A stretch of 64,000 nt of DNA from contig JACNLA010000028.1 in the NCBI GenBank assembly GCA_014381745.1, positions 288,256 through 352,255 of the forward strand, in the 5' to 3' direction. Below, piece after piece: positions 53,957 to 63,629 of this stretch. A program made the translations under genes and the position numbers. How positions within the stretch are numbered: the first letter of the stretch is position 1; each line of letters starts with the position of its first letter. The notes below the pieces were generated by a model. The model worked only from the letters and a program-made list of their open reading frames with translations, was not told where the DNA came from and ran no database searches. The DNA is from Actinomycetota bacterium. GTDB lineage: Bacteria > Actinomycetota > Acidimicrobiia > Acidimicrobiales > MedAcidi-G1.

Positions 53957-55275
53957 TGGATCTCCAACCCCGTGTCATCGCCGGGCTCAGCGGTACCGGC
54001 CGAAGGTGCCACCACCCGAAGGGTCGCAATGCGCCGCCCTTCAACCGCCACGACCTCAATGCACCAGCCGTCCTCATGGACCATCTCGCTTGGCTCGGGA
54101 ATGTGACCCAGCCGTGCCAGAACAAACCCCGCCAGCGTCTCGTAGGGTCCCTCTGGCACCAGGAACCCGCTGGCCTCCTCAACCTCGTCCAGGTGGAACC
54201 CTCCCGGGATGACCGTGGTACCAGCCTCCTCGACGCTTGTTCTGACCACCTTCGGGTCGTGCTCGTCGTCGATTTCGCCGACGATCTCCTCAAGAAGGTC
54301 CTCCATGGTGATTACCCCTGCTGTCCCGCCGTGTTCGTCGACCACCACGGCCATCTGCTTTCTGGCCAGGCGCATGTCGTCGAGCAATAGCTCGAGAGAG
54401 CGGGTCTCGGGCACCGCCAGCGCCTCATGCATCAGCACCCCGACCGGCACAACCGGGCGTTCTGCCAACGGCACCGTGTAGATGGACTTGACGTGGACCA
54501 CACCGACGATGTCATCAAGGTCTTCGGCGAAGACCGGAAACCTCGAGATTCCGGTCTCCACGCATCTCCGAACGAGGACCGACGCCGGGTCATCAACCGA
54601 CAGAGCCTCCACCTCGACCCGGGGAACGAGTGCATCGGCAGCGGTCTTATCGCCAAAACGGATTGATCGCTTCAGGAGGGCGGCCTCAGCTGAGGCGATG
54701 TCTCCATCGCTGGAGGACGAAAACACCACCGCCTCGAACTGCTCGAGTGTGTGTGAAACCCCCAGTTCCTCCCTGGGTGACACTCCCAGATGCCGAACGA
54801 TCCAGTTGGCCGCGCTGTTCAACACGACGACGAGCGGACGGGTGACAACCCCGTAGATGGCGACCAGCGGGGCCAGGCGACGCGCTGTCCGTTCGGGTGA
54901 CGCTATTGCCAGATACTTCGGCACCTGCTCGCCAAGCACAAGGTGCATGGCTGTCGCCACCGCGACAGCCAACAGCACGCTCAAACCGCTGGAATGATCC
55001 TCACCGGTAAGCAACCGCGCAACCGTCGGCTCGGCCACAAATCCCAACATCAGGGCAGACGACGTAATGCCTAACTGTGCACCCGAGAGGTGGGAGGTCA
55101 GCCTCGTAAGCAGGTTGAGAACACGCCTGTCCCCGACACTCCCGCTACCGGCTGCCGCCTCGATCCCGGCTCGATCCACCGCCACAAGGCTGAACTCGGC
55201 CGCCACGAAGAAGGCATTTGCCGTCAGCAGGGCTACGACGGCCAAGACTCCCATGGTTATCGACATCTGGCCCAC
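53953..55275 (-). CDS. CNNM/hemolysin-C-type protein with CorC_HlyC domain, first of pair
   Basis: A 440-residue protein. DUF21 membrane domain (HLSGAQLGITSSALMLGFVA), CBS pair (DALVPRVEVEALSVDD; DIVGVVHVKSIYTVP) and a C-terminal CorC_HlyC domain (TVIPGGFHLDEVEEASGFLV). Divalent cation export is the usual role for the family. The two genes are typically adjacent in Actinobacteria. The stop overlaps the next gene by 4 bp; the MarR gene is divergent, 72 bp away. Confidence 0.9.
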   Translation of the reverse strand: MGQMSITMGVLAVVALLTANAFFVAAEFSLVAVDRAGIEAAAGSGSVGDRRVLNLLTRLTSHLSGAQLGITSSALMLGFVAEPTVARLLTGEDHSSGLSVLLAVAVATAMHLVLGEQVPKYLAIASPERTARRLAPLVAIYGVVTRPLVVVLNSAANWIVRHLGVSPREELGVSHTLEQFEAVVFSSSSDGDIASAEAALLKRSIRFGDKTAADALVPRVEVEALSVDDPASVLVRRCVETGISRFPVFAEDLDDIVGVVHVKSIYTVPLAERPVVPVGVLMHEALAVPETRSLELLLDDMRLARKQMAVVVDEHGGTAGVITMEDLLEEIVGEIDDEHDPKVVRTSVEEAGTTVIPGGFHLDEVEEASGFLVPEGPYETLAGFVLARLGHIPEPSEMVHEDGWCIEVVAVEGRRIATLRVVAPSAGTAEPGDDTGLEIQ

Positions 55276-55347
55276 AACCCTACTGATCCGTCCCGTCTGA
55301 GGCCCGATGCGTTCCTCATCCCGTCGCGTGATTACGTTCAGTCACCT

Positions 55348-55824
55348 ATGGAGAACGCTTCGGGGCGCGCCGCCGCGACCGCCAGTGGTCCGGACCCACT
55401 CGCCCTATCTGCCGCCCGTGCCGCCTCACGTCTCGCCCGCCAGGTAGTGGCACCGCTCTCGAAAACGGAGTTGGGCCTCTCCCAGTACCGGGTGCTGGTC
55501 TTCTTGTCGGAGGAGGGTCTCGCCCCGTCAGACCTGGCCGGCAGGCTCGATGTGACCAGACCATCGGTCACAGCCCTGATGGACGGCCTCGTGTGTCGAG
55601 ATCTCGTGGAACGCCGACCCGACCCGGATGACGGACGACGGGTGACCCACCATCTGACCGAAGCCGGCCACGCAGCTCTACGGGTCGCCGATACCGCCCT
55701 CGTTGAGCGTCTGGCCGAGATCGGGACATTTCTCACGCCCGAGGAGGCCGAAACCGTCGCCCGGGGCCTTGACCTCTTCGGTGAAGCCCTCCGGGCCGAA
55801 CGTCGCTCAGGCAGGATGGTGTGA
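55348..55824 (+). CDS. MarR-family transcriptional regulator
   Basis: A 158-residue winged-helix protein: LSQYRVLVFLSEEGLAPSDL, recognition region LDVTRPSVTALMDGLVCRDL and wing RRPDPDDGRRVTHHLTE. The start is ATG 55348; the frame upstream overlaps the divergent CNNM gene. A TauE/SafE-type exporter begins 40 bp downstream and is the natural candidate target, together with the divergent CNNM genes. Confidence 0.88.
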   Translation: MENASGRAAATASGPDPLALSAARAASRLARQVVAPLSKTELGLSQYRVLVFLSEEGLAPSDLAGRLDVTRPSVTALMDGLVCRDLVERRPDPDDGRRVTHHLTEAGHAALRVADTALVERLAEIGTFLTPEEAETVARGLDLFGEALRAERRSGRMV

Positions 55825-55864
55825 CCGACGCCTACCCCGCGCCCACAGGCACCGAGGTTTCCCC

Positions 55865-56581
55865 GTGACGATTCTGGAGGCCCTCGTGGGGATGGCTGTC
55901 TACGCTGTCGCAAGCGCCGTGCAGGGAACGATCGGCTTTGGGGCCAACATGCTCGCCGTTCCGATCCTCGCTCTCATCAACCCCGACTTCGTCCCTGGAC
56001 CGGTTCTTCTCTTGAATCCCCTGATGAACGCCATCTACACCCTGCGCGAGCGCGGCGACGTCGACCGACACGGTCTCACCTGGGCCCTGATCGGACGAAT
56101 GCCCGGAATGCTTGTCGGGGTGCTGGCCCTCACGATGGTGGCCGAAGAGCGCCTCGGAACCCTTTTCGGGGTGCTGGTGCTCCTTGCTGTCGGCATGAAG
56201 GTGAGTGGCTTCCACCCCGCCCGAAACCGCCGCTCCCTCCTCATAGCCGGTGGGCTGAGCGGCTTCATGGGGACGACCGTGGCCGTCGGTGGGCCTCCGA
56301 TCGCTCTCCTCTACCACGACGTCCCGGGCGCGGTCATGCGTGCGACCCTGTCCCCCTACTTTCTCATAGGTACCCCACTGGCGATCGGGGCACTGGCTCT
56401 GGCAGGTCGATTCGGTACCGGCGACCTGGTGATCGCCGCATGGCTGGTGCCGGCCCTCCTGGTTGGTGCAGCCATCTCTCACCCTCTCCGGGGTGCGGTC
56501 GACAAGGGCTGGATCGCTCCGGCTGTATACGCCCTGTCATCCGCCGGCGCTGTAACCCTGCTGATCCGCTCTCTCATGTAG
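55865..56581 (+). CDS. TauE/SafE-family anion exporter
   Basis: A 238-residue membrane protein with seven to eight hydrophobic segments in two repeats: SAVQGTIGFGANMLAVPILAL and GGLSGFMGTTVAVGGPPIAL. The second carries the conserved GGPP motif. Family members export sulfite, sulfoacetate or similar anions. The start is GTG 55865 with GAGG before it. It is probably regulated by and co-transcribed with the MarR gene. Confidence 0.85.
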   Translation: MTILEALVGMAVYAVASAVQGTIGFGANMLAVPILALINPDFVPGPVLLLNPLMNAIYTLRERGDVDRHGLTWALIGRMPGMLVGVLALTMVAEERLGTLFGVLVLLAVGMKVSGFHPARNRRSLLIAGGLSGFMGTTVAVGGPPIALLYHDVPGAVMRATLSPYFLIGTPLAIGALALAGRFGTGDLVIAAWLVPALLVGAAISHPLRGAVDKGWIAPAVYALSSAGAVTLLIRSLM

Positions 56582-56625
56582 ATCCACGGACAGGGAGTCT
56601 CGCCCAAGGCATCTATTGTCCCGGT

Positions 56626-57423
56626 GTGGCAGAGCCGATGCTGGAACTCATATCCGTCACCCGGACCGTCGACGGAACCGTGTTGCTCAACAACGTGGAC
56701 TGGAGGGTGGACCGCGGCCAGAACTGGGTGGTGCTCGGCCCGAACGGCTCTGGCAAGAGCTCACTCCTACGGATCGCCGATCTCCACCTCCACCCATCCT
56801 CTGGCTCGGTCAGGGTGCTCGGCGAACAACTCGGGTCCACCGATGCGAGAGAGTTGCGAAAGCGGATCGGCTACACGTCAGCGGCACTGGCTGACTCGTT
56901 CCGGCCCGGAATCAGGTCTGTGGATGTGGTCATGACCGCGCTGAATGGTGCCCTTGAGCCCTGGTGGCACACCTACGGTGACGCCGAGCGGGAGCAGGCC
57001 CTGCAGCAACTGGAACGGATCGGGTGCGCCGACCGGGCCGACCACGCCTTCGGCACCCTGTCGTCGGGAGAACGACAGCGTGTCCTGCTGGCCCGGACCC
57101 TCATGACCGATCCGGAGTTGTTGCTCCTTGATGAACCGACGGCCGCTCTGGACATTCCAGGCCGTGAGGAACTGGTGGCAGCCCTGGCCGACCTGGCAGC
57201 CGATACCGCCACCCCGCCGATCGTGCTGGTCACCCACCATGTCGAGGAGATCCCGCCGGGATTCACCCACGCCCTCCTCATGAAAGAGGGCAGGAATGTC
57301 GGAGCCGGTCCCATTGACGAGGTCCTGACGGACGACGCCGTTTCTTCCTGCTTCGACCTGGGTCTCAGGCTGACCAGCCAGTCGGGCCGGTGGTCGATCC
57401 AACTGGAAGGTTCCACACCGTGA
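56626..57423 (+). CDS. ABC transporter ATP-binding protein
   Basis: A 265-residue ABC ATPase. Walker A GPNGSGKSS, Q-loop region YTSAALADSF, signature LSSGERQRV, Walker B LLLLDEPTAALD and switch His VTHHVEEI are all present. No permease is adjacent, and the IPPGFTHALLMKEG text matches stand-alone ModF/YlmA-like ATPases. The start is GTG 56626; ATG 56638 is a second choice. It overlaps the ThiN-like gene by 4 bp, so the two are coupled. Confidence 0.87.
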   Translation: MAEPMLELISVTRTVDGTVLLNNVDWRVDRGQNWVVLGPNGSGKSSLLRIADLHLHPSSGSVRVLGEQLGSTDARELRKRIGYTSAALADSFRPGIRSVDVVMTALNGALEPWWHTYGDAEREQALQQLERIGCADRADHAFGTLSSGERQRVLLARTLMTDPELLLLDEPTAALDIPGREELVAALADLAADTATPPIVLVTHHVEEIPPGFTHALLMKEGRNVGAGPIDEVLTDDAVSSCFDLGLRLTSQSGRWSIQLEGSTP

Positions 57424-58049
57424 CCGGCTACCACGCCCTGCTGCTCACGGGCGGTCCGCCGCCAAGCGGAACCGGGCCACTGCCGACATCTGACATTGTG
57501 GTCGCCGCCGACCGCGGGGCCGATCACGCCTCATTGCTGGGCCTGGTTCCGGATCTGGTGGTCGGCGACATGGATTCCGGCGACCCTTCAGTTCTTGCTT
57601 CGCTGGAGGCATCGGGCATCCGTGTCGAACGACACCCAGCCGACAAGAACGAGACCGACCTTGAGTTGGCCCTGACAGCCGCCGCCGAAATGGGCGCAAC
57701 ATCTGTGACGGTCGTCGCAACCGCGGCAGGCAGGCCCGACCATGCACTTGCGAACCTGTTGACCGCCGCTTCGGACCGCTGGAAGGATCTCAGAATCGAC
57801 TTCATCCTGGACTCCTCCAGAGCATGGGTGCTCCGCGACCAACTCAACCTTTACCTTCCCGCCGGCTCGATCGTCAGCCTCATGGCTGTTGGTGGGCCAG
57901 TTGCCGGCATTACCACCTCGGGCCTGTACTGGCCCCTGTTAGATGGGCTTCTCGAACCGGGGGCAGGCCGGGGTCTCAGCAACGAGGTGTCGGCTTCGCC
58001 GGCGGCAATCACCGTTTCCACCGGAACCCTCCTGGTGATCGCACCCTGA
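57420..58049 (+). CDS. Thiamine pyrophosphokinase family protein
   Basis: A 209-residue protein with the diphosphokinase motifs VAADRGADHASLLGLVPDLV, VGDMDSGDPSV, DKNETDLELAL and AAGRPDHALANL. These bind ATP/Mg and the thiamine side. It makes thiamine diphosphate from thiamine. The start is GTG 57420, overlapping the ABC gene stop (GTGA). Pairing of a ThiN-like protein with a stand-alone ABC ATPase suggests linkage to thiamine supply, but this is inference. Confidence 0.87.
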   Translation: MTGYHALLLTGGPPPSGTGPLPTSDIVVAADRGADHASLLGLVPDLVVGDMDSGDPSVLASLEASGIRVERHPADKNETDLELALTAAAEMGATSVTVVATAAGRPDHALANLLTAASDRWKDLRIDFILDSSRAWVLRDQLNLYLPAGSIVSLMAVGGPVAGITTSGLYWPLLDGLLEPGAGRGLSNEVSASPAAITVSTGTLLVIAP

Positions 58050-58097
58050 TCGATCCACTAGATCGGACCCTCGCTCATGTCCTAGAGTCGCCCCGTA

Positions 58098-59924
58098 GTG
58101 GGGAACATAAGGAAGCTTCGCTTACCGGCAATCGGCCTGACGCTTGGGCTTGTCGCTGCGGCCTGCGCTGGCGGCACGACCGACGAACTCGGCGGAACCA
58201 CGTCGACTCCCGCGCAGACCAACACTGCTGCTCCACCATCGGCAACAACGAAAACCTCACCATCAACGCCCACGACAACTGGACAGCCTCTGACGACCAG
58301 CTCACCGACACCAGTTACGACGACCATCCCAACAACCAGCTCAGAGGTTGAGGAACATGAGTCGGCCGGGCACGCCGAGGAAGCGGCCAACGTGGGCGAA
58401 ATGGCCGAAATGGCCGAAGAAATGATGGAATCCATGCCCGACTCCATGGCCGAAATGGCCGAAGAGATGATGGAATCCATGCCCGACTCCATGGCCGACA
58501 TGGCCGAAGCAATGCCTGACTCCATGGAGGAAGCCGCCCAGGCCGCCGGCGAAATGATCGAATCCATGCCCGACGACATGGGCGAGATGGCCGAAGCAAT
58601 GCCTGACTCCATGGAAGAAGCCGCCGAGACCGCCGGCGAAATGATGGAATCCATGCCCGACGACATGGGCGAGATGGCCGAAGCAATGCCTGACTCCATG
58701 GAAGAAGCCGCCGAGACCGCCGGCGAAATGATGGAATCCATGCCCGACTCCATGGCCGAGGCAGCCCAGGACATTGCCGAGGAGATGGCCGACTCCATGC
58801 CCTCCGGAATGTCCGGAATGATGGGGATGATGATGGGGATGATGTCGCCTTCAACCCCTCTTCCGGCCTGCACCGACAGACCCCTGACCGTGCTGCCGCT
58901 GACTCAGGAGAAGATTCTGGGTGTTGTACCGCTTGGTCACCTCAAGCCTCCCGAGCACACCCAGCCGACAGATCACATCTACCTCTCCATACCCGGCTAC
59001 CTGCAACTTCTTGCGCCAAGCGTGAACCTCTACTCCGCTGGCAACGGTCGGGTGACTCGGGTATCACGCACCGACTACGACCAGGATGGCAACACCTGGT
59101 CCGACTGGAACCTGACCATCGGCGTCTGTGATGGCAGAGAGATCCGCTACGGCCACGTGTCGACGGTCTCGTCGGCAATACAGGAGGCCTCCAACGCGAG
59201 CCGCACGGGGCGCTGCGATACCTACGGGTACGGAACCAACCAGTACCAGTACTGCTCCGCTGACGTCTCCGTTGACGTAGTTGCCGGTGACCTGTTGGGA
59301 ACCGTCGGCGGCCTCGACACGACCAACACCCAACTCGACATGTGGGCCTACGACAACGAGATGGCACCGCTCGCATTCATCAACTCAGCTGCGCAACCCA
59401 GCGATGCGAAGCAGGTTGTGTGCCCATTGGACTGGTTCACCGAGGACCTGAGCCAGTTCCTCTACGGAATTCGCCGTGAGACACACCTCGGGGCTCCGTT
59501 TCCTGCTGACAGCGCCGTCGGATGTGGAAAGACCTTGAACGATGTCGCCGGAACCGCCAAAGGCCTCTGGTATTCAGCAACCGAAGCCGGTGAAACCTGG
59601 CAGGACCAGCTGGCCCTCGTGGATGACAACACCCGCTCTGACCGCCAAGCAATCTCGGTCGCCTCGACGGTGGCCGACCCTGGCTTCTGGCTGTTCGTGG
59701 CAGCGTCCAGCGGCACGGTCAACCGCGACTTCGCACAGGTCCAGGCCGGATCCGGCATCCACTGCTACAGCTCCTTCACCGTCGAATCCAGCGGAGTCCA
59801 GGCCTCAAGCGACCGTTTCCTCATTGAGGTCGTTGACGACGACACCCTCAGGATCGAACGTCAGACCGGTAGTTGCTCCGGAAGCCTCGCCTTCTCATCT
59901 CCCTTCGAGTACAGGCGTTCCTGA
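58098..59924 (+). CDS. Lipoprotein with methionine/acidic repeats and M23-like domain
   Basis: A 608-residue lipoprotein: lipobox VAAAC with Cys23, a Thr/Pro/Ser linker to about residue 85, then about 145 residues of Met/Glu/Asp/Ala repeats (units such as MPDSMEEAAETAGEMMES), ending in a Met/Gly run (GMSGMMGMMMGMM). The C-terminal half has text like an M23 domain: SAGNGRVTRVSR, IRYGHVSTVS, VVAGDLLGTVGG and TQLDMWAYD. However, the HxxxD and HxH zinc ligands are not seen, so it looks catalytically dead. The last 140 residues are a further beta-rich part. The repeat block could form long amphipathic helices or bind soft metals. I know of no such family. Confidence 0.7.
   Translation: MGNIRKLRLPAIGLTLGLVAAACAGGTTDELGGTTSTPAQTNTAAPPSATTKTSPSTPTTTGQPLTTSSPTPVTTTIPTTSSEVEEHESAGHAEEAANVGEMAEMAEEMMESMPDSMAEMAEEMMESMPDSMADMAEAMPDSMEEAAQAAGEMIESMPDDMGEMAEAMPDSMEEAAETAGEMMESMPDDMGEMAEAMPDSMEEAAETAGEMMESMPDSMAEAAQDIAEEMADSMPSGMSGMMGMMMGMMSPSTPLPACTDRPLTVLPLTQEKILGVVPLGHLKPPEHTQPTDHIYLSIPGYLQLLAPSVNLYSAGNGRVTRVSRTDYDQDGNTWSDWNLTIGVCDGREIRYGHVSTVSSAIQEASNASRTGRCDTYGYGTNQYQYCSADVSVDVVAGDLLGTVGGLDTTNTQLDMWAYDNEMAPLAFINSAAQPSDAKQVVCPLDWFTEDLSQFLYGIRRETHLGAPFPADSAVGCGKTLNDVAGTAKGLWYSATEAGETWQDQLALVDDNTRSDRQAISVASTVADPGFWLFVAASSGTVNRDFAQVQAGSGIHCYSSFTVESSGVQASSDRFLIEVVDDDTLRIERQTGSCSGSLAFSSPFEYRRS
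58500..58760 (+). repeat. 87-bp tandem repeats encoding Met-rich helix units
   Basis: Three consecutive 87-bp units start at 58500, 58587 and 58674. Each encodes 29 residues with the pattern MAEAMPDSMEEAA-(ET/QA)-AGEM-(M/I)-ESMPDDMG. Units 2 and 3 are nearly identical, unit 1 differs at a few codons. Shorter related units (MAEMAEEMMESMPDS) precede them from 58402. Confidence 0.88.
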
Positions 59925-59938
59925 AACCCGAAGTTCCC

Positions 59939-60559
59939 TCAGCCTGAGGAAGCCAGGCGTATCAACCTGTCGGCATCGACCGGCAGCAGGGCCTTCTCGG
60001 GGGGAGGCGGCTTGCCGCTGGCAATGAGGGTTACCGCCACCTGTCGGATCCGGTCGGGTCCAATGAAGCCCTGCATGCCCCGGTAGGTAACCGAGCGGGC
60101 ATCTGCCACCCATAGCAGCCACGCCGTCAACAGCGGCACCTGCACGATCGAGGTGGCCTTCCTGCCCTTTGACTCGGCCGTGGCCACAATCGGTGGCCGC
60201 TTGGCTCCCCACGTTCGAAGATTCCGGAGGAATGCATCGCCGTCAACCTCTAGTTCGGCTGCGAGGGAACGCATCGAACCATCGGACTGGACGAAGCCGA
60301 GGGAGGTAGGGCTGAGGGCAGCAGCCCGGATGAGGCGTGACCAGCGCTCCTGAACGTCGGCGCCACGGAGTCCGAACACCCTGGCCGTCGTTGTCGGATC
60401 AGTGAACACGTCGACCACCGGTCTCCGGACGGATGAACCCAGCAGATCACCCCGGGAACAAGAGCCGAAGTCAACGGCTCCCCGGAGACGCCGAAGGCAA
60501 TCGCTCCGATTTTGAGAGACGGGGATGTCAGGCACGCCACCGATCCTACGGGCGCTCAT
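59939..60559 (-). CDS. Hypothetical protein
   Basis: About 206 residues without signal peptide or membrane segments. LRRLRGAVDFGSCSRGDLLG, SDGSMRSLAAELEVDGDAFL and a helical C-terminus (PVDADRLIRLASSG) show no family I know. ATG 60559 is chosen; another in-frame ATG at 60607 is possible. It converges with the lipoprotein gene (14 bp gap) and is divergent from the sensor kinase gene. Confidence 0.55.
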   Translation of the reverse strand: MSARRIGGVPDIPVSQNRSDCLRRLRGAVDFGSCSRGDLLGSSVRRPVVDVFTDPTTTARVFGLRGADVQERWSRLIRAAALSPTSLGFVQSDGSMRSLAAELEVDGDAFLRNLRTWGAKRPPIVATAESKGRKATSIVQVPLLTAWLLWVADARSVTYRGMQGFIGPDRIRQVAVTLIASGKPPPPEKALLPVDADRLIRLASSG

Positions 60560-60641
60560 TGAAGCGGTCGAACACCCCACGTGTGACCCGGCCGCCAGGT
60601 CCCCCATGGCCTGACCACCTCGCGCTCAATAGTCTGTAGCC

Positions 60642-62912
60642 GTGAAGCAGCGACCATTGGCAACTGCCCTCTCGGGCCGAAACGACCTCGCCGTGGCAGG
60701 CCTGCTCGCCGTCCTCCTTATCTTCCTGTTCCTGAGCTCTGCATGGCTGGCCACCCACCAACTCCAGGGTGCTGTCGGGCGGAACGATGCGGTGCTGGCG
60801 GAACAGGTCGCGAAGACGGGAATCAGCCCTGACGGCTACAGCGCCGTATCCCGGACGGACGGCTCGAGCCGGGTGCTCGCCGGAGCAAGAGATGACCTGA
60901 AGCCCTGGCTGACATACGTGTCCGGCAGGGCGCTGGGCTGGCCTGCTGACTGGACAACCTCAAGAGATCCGAGAGGCGAGACCTGGTTACTGGCTCGCCA
61001 CCTCTCTCCAGACGGGTCTGTCACCGTCACAGCGCGACCCACCGACGAGGCCTTCGCTTCCGTTCGCCCCATTACGGCTGCCGGGGTCCTGATGGCAGCC
61101 TTCAGCGCCGCCGGCGTCCTGCTTCTCTGGCGACGTCGTGACCGATCTCTCAGGAATCGGATGCGGTCCCTGATTGAAGCCGGTCAGGACCTCAGGTGGC
61201 GCAGCGACATTCGTGCATCCCACCTGGTGGCAGTGGCCAGAATGGCGCGCAGAGAAGACCACTTCGGCGAGTTGGCCCAGGCCCTCATCGGGGCCGAGGA
61301 ACAGATCCGTGAACGGCTCAGCCGCCTGAACGCCCTTCTCGAAGCCAGCCGTTCCGTGGGGTCATCGCTGGTCGAACGATCTGTCCTATCACGGATCCTG
61401 GAACAGGTTCAGGAGGTGTTCGGGGTCGACAGGTGCGCTGTGGTGACCCTCGACGAACGCGCCGGCGTGTTTCGGATCGAAGCAAGCCGTGGAATGAGCG
61501 ACGATTTCGTGGAGGACCTCCGGATCGACCCCCAGTCACCCAACTCGCCTTCGGCAAGGGCAATTCGCACCGGTGAACCCGTTCAGGTGACCGACACCCG
61601 TGCCGATCTCCTCTACACCGGTTTCAGGGAGCGTGCGGAAAGAGAGGGCTACCGGTATGTCCTCGTGGTTCCGCTGCAGACAATCCACGCCAGGCCCGCT
61701 GCCCTCCTCATCCAGAAGGCTGACCCCTACGTTGCCTCCTTCAGCGAAATGGAGTTGGCCACAGCATTTGGCCGCTACGTCTCAATGGCCATGGAGAACG
61801 CAGCCCTCTTCGCCCAGACTGACAAGCAGCTCGTCGAGGCGAGACGCCAACTGGAGGCCGTTGTCGGAAGCCTCGACGAAGGGCTGGTCCTGAGCGGCAC
61901 TGAGGGCAACATCTACTACGCCAACTCGGCGGCGGCCATGATCGCCGGGATCTCAATGGAAGAGATCGTGGGTCAACACGAGGGCTCGGTGCTCTCCCAC
62001 CTCGAGGCCAGGATCGTGCAATCCGGTCCAAAGGCCCACGATGCGCTGCCCTCTGACGATTCGGATTCTGGAAGGGAGGTTGTTGTCGACATGGGAAACG
62101 GCCGCGTCCGTGACCTGTGGATCACATGTTTCGAGGTGACCGATGAACACGGCGAGGAGATCGGACGTTGCCATCTGTGGAGAGACATCACCTCAGACAG
62201 GGAGTTGCATCGGGCCAAAGAGGCGCTGCTTGCAACCGTGTCACATGAGTTGAAGGCCCCGCTCGCCAACATCAAGGCCTATGCCAGCACGCTTCTGGCT
62301 GACGATGTCGCCTGGGATCCAGCCACGGAGCGCGAGTTCATCCAGGTCATCGACAGCGAAACCGACCGACTGACCAATCTCGTGGCCAACCTGCTCGACC
62401 TGTCGCGAATCGAGGGCGGAATGCTTGAACTGAATGCCAAGGAGGTGAACGTCAGCGACCTGCTCGATGAGACCGTGGCATCGTTTCCAGCCGATATCAG
62501 GTCGAGGGTCGAGGTGTCGCTCCCAGAGCAGACGGCGGTGCTCAGCGGCGACAGAATCCGTCTCGGAACTGTGCTCAGAAACCTGGTGGAGAACTCGGCC
62601 AGGTACGCGCCCGCATCCGCAATTCAGATCAACGTCGATTGCGCCGATGAGACCGTCGTGATCTCTGTGGTCGACAACGGGCCGGGGCTGCCACCGGGAA
62701 CCGAGGAGTCCGTTTTCGACCGCTTTACACGACTGGAGGGACACCTCTCCCAGACCTCCGGTGGAGTCGGTCTGGGCTTGGCGATCTCGCGGGGCATCAT
62801 TGAGGCGCACGGTGGGTCGATCGTGGCCAGCCGTCTCCCTGTCGGGGTCTCCTTTGATGTGCGGTTGCCGGCAGTGGAGAAGCTGACCGTCAGCCTCGGT
62901 AGGGACGCCTGA
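60642..62912 (+). CDS. Membrane sensor histidine kinase with GAF and PAS domains
   Basis: A 756-residue sensor kinase. TM1 is at about 18-40 (VAGLLAVLLIFLFLSSAWL), followed by an outer loop of about 100 residues and TM2 at about 143-165. A GAF domain spans about 225-395, a PAS domain about 405-515 (GLVLSGTEGNIYYANSAA), then HisKA with H535 in VSHELKAPLAN and HATPase_c with LRNLVENSARYAP, DNGPGLPPG and GLGLAISRGI. The start is GTG 60642. It is followed after 2 bp by the response regulator gene, so they form a two-component system. The signal is unknown; the downstream gene may indicate phosphate. Confidence 0.92.
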   Translation: MKQRPLATALSGRNDLAVAGLLAVLLIFLFLSSAWLATHQLQGAVGRNDAVLAEQVAKTGISPDGYSAVSRTDGSSRVLAGARDDLKPWLTYVSGRALGWPADWTTSRDPRGETWLLARHLSPDGSVTVTARPTDEAFASVRPITAAGVLMAAFSAAGVLLLWRRRDRSLRNRMRSLIEAGQDLRWRSDIRASHLVAVARMARREDHFGELAQALIGAEEQIRERLSRLNALLEASRSVGSSLVERSVLSRILEQVQEVFGVDRCAVVTLDERAGVFRIEASRGMSDDFVEDLRIDPQSPNSPSARAIRTGEPVQVTDTRADLLYTGFRERAEREGYRYVLVVPLQTIHARPAALLIQKADPYVASFSEMELATAFGRYVSMAMENAALFAQTDKQLVEARRQLEAVVGSLDEGLVLSGTEGNIYYANSAAAMIAGISMEEIVGQHEGSVLSHLEARIVQSGPKAHDALPSDDSDSGREVVVDMGNGRVRDLWITCFEVTDEHGEEIGRCHLWRDITSDRELHRAKEALLATVSHELKAPLANIKAYASTLLADDVAWDPATEREFIQVIDSETDRLTNLVANLLDLSRIEGGMLELNAKEVNVSDLLDETVASFPADIRSRVEVSLPEQTAVLSGDRIRLGTVLRNLVENSARYAPASAIQINVDCADETVVISVVDNGPGLPPGTEESVFDRFTRLEGHLSQTSGGVGLGLAISRGIIEAHGGSIVASRLPVGVSFDVRLPAVEKLTVSLGRDA

Positions 62913-62914
62913 AC

Positions 62915-63604
62915 ATGCCGGGTGGACTTGTTCTCGTCGTCGATGACGAACAGCCAATGCGGGCCTTCATCGTCCGCAACCTCGAAGCACGTGGGTACGA
63001 GGCTGTGGGCGCCGCAACCGGCTTTGAGGCTCTGGCCCTGTTTCAACAACGTGAGCCGGACCTGGTGATCCTGGACCTGATGATGCCGTCCATGGACGGT
63101 CTTGAGACGTGTGAGCGGCTGAGAGAACGCTCAATCGTGCCCATTCTGGTGGTCACGGCACTTGGCGAGGAGCGCGACCGGGTGCGTGCACTGAACGCGG
63201 GAGCCGACGACTGCCTGGTCAAGCCGTTCGGCGTGGAGGAGTTGCTTGCCCGGGTGGGGGCGGTACTGCGTCGGGCTTCCTGGGCCGACGAGCGTTCCAC
63301 CCGACCGGCGGTCACGTTCTTGGATGTAACCCTTGACCCCGAGGCGACAAGGGTTACCTTCAGGAACGAACCGATGAGGCTCACGAGCATCGAGTACCGC
63401 CTCTTGGACTTCTTCATGGCGAACCGCGGAAAGGTTCTTCCACACGAGGACCTCCTCCGAACGGTCTGGGGCCCCGACTACGGCGACGAGGCCGAATACC
63501 TACGCGTCTACGTTGGCCGACTCCGCAACAAGCTGGGTGATGACGCCAGAAACCCGACCTATCTGCATACCGAGCACGGCCTCGGATACCGGTTCGGCGA
63601 ATAG
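62915..63604 (+). CDS. OmpR/PhoB-family response regulator
   Basis: A 229-residue protein. The receiver domain has D54 in LVILDLMMPSMDGL, acidic pair VVDDEQ and Lys in CLVKPFGVEELL. The C-terminal winged helix shows TSIEYRLLDFFMANRGKVL and YLRVYVGRLRNKLGDDARNP. It begins 2 bp after the kinase gene. It probably activates its own or downstream genes; direct repeats typical for this class lie in the gap before 63772. Confidence 0.93.
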   Translation: MPGGLVLVVDDEQPMRAFIVRNLEARGYEAVGAATGFEALALFQQREPDLVILDLMMPSMDGLETCERLRERSIVPILVVTALGEERDRVRALNAGADDCLVKPFGVEELLARVGAVLRRASWADERSTRPAVTFLDVTLDPEATRVTFRNEPMRLTSIEYRLLDFFMANRGKVLPHEDLLRTVWGPDYGDEAEYLRVYVGRLRNKLGDDARNPTYLHTEHGLGYRFGE

Positions 63605-63629
63605 CAGCGCCCCTGTTTCCCCCGAAAAG

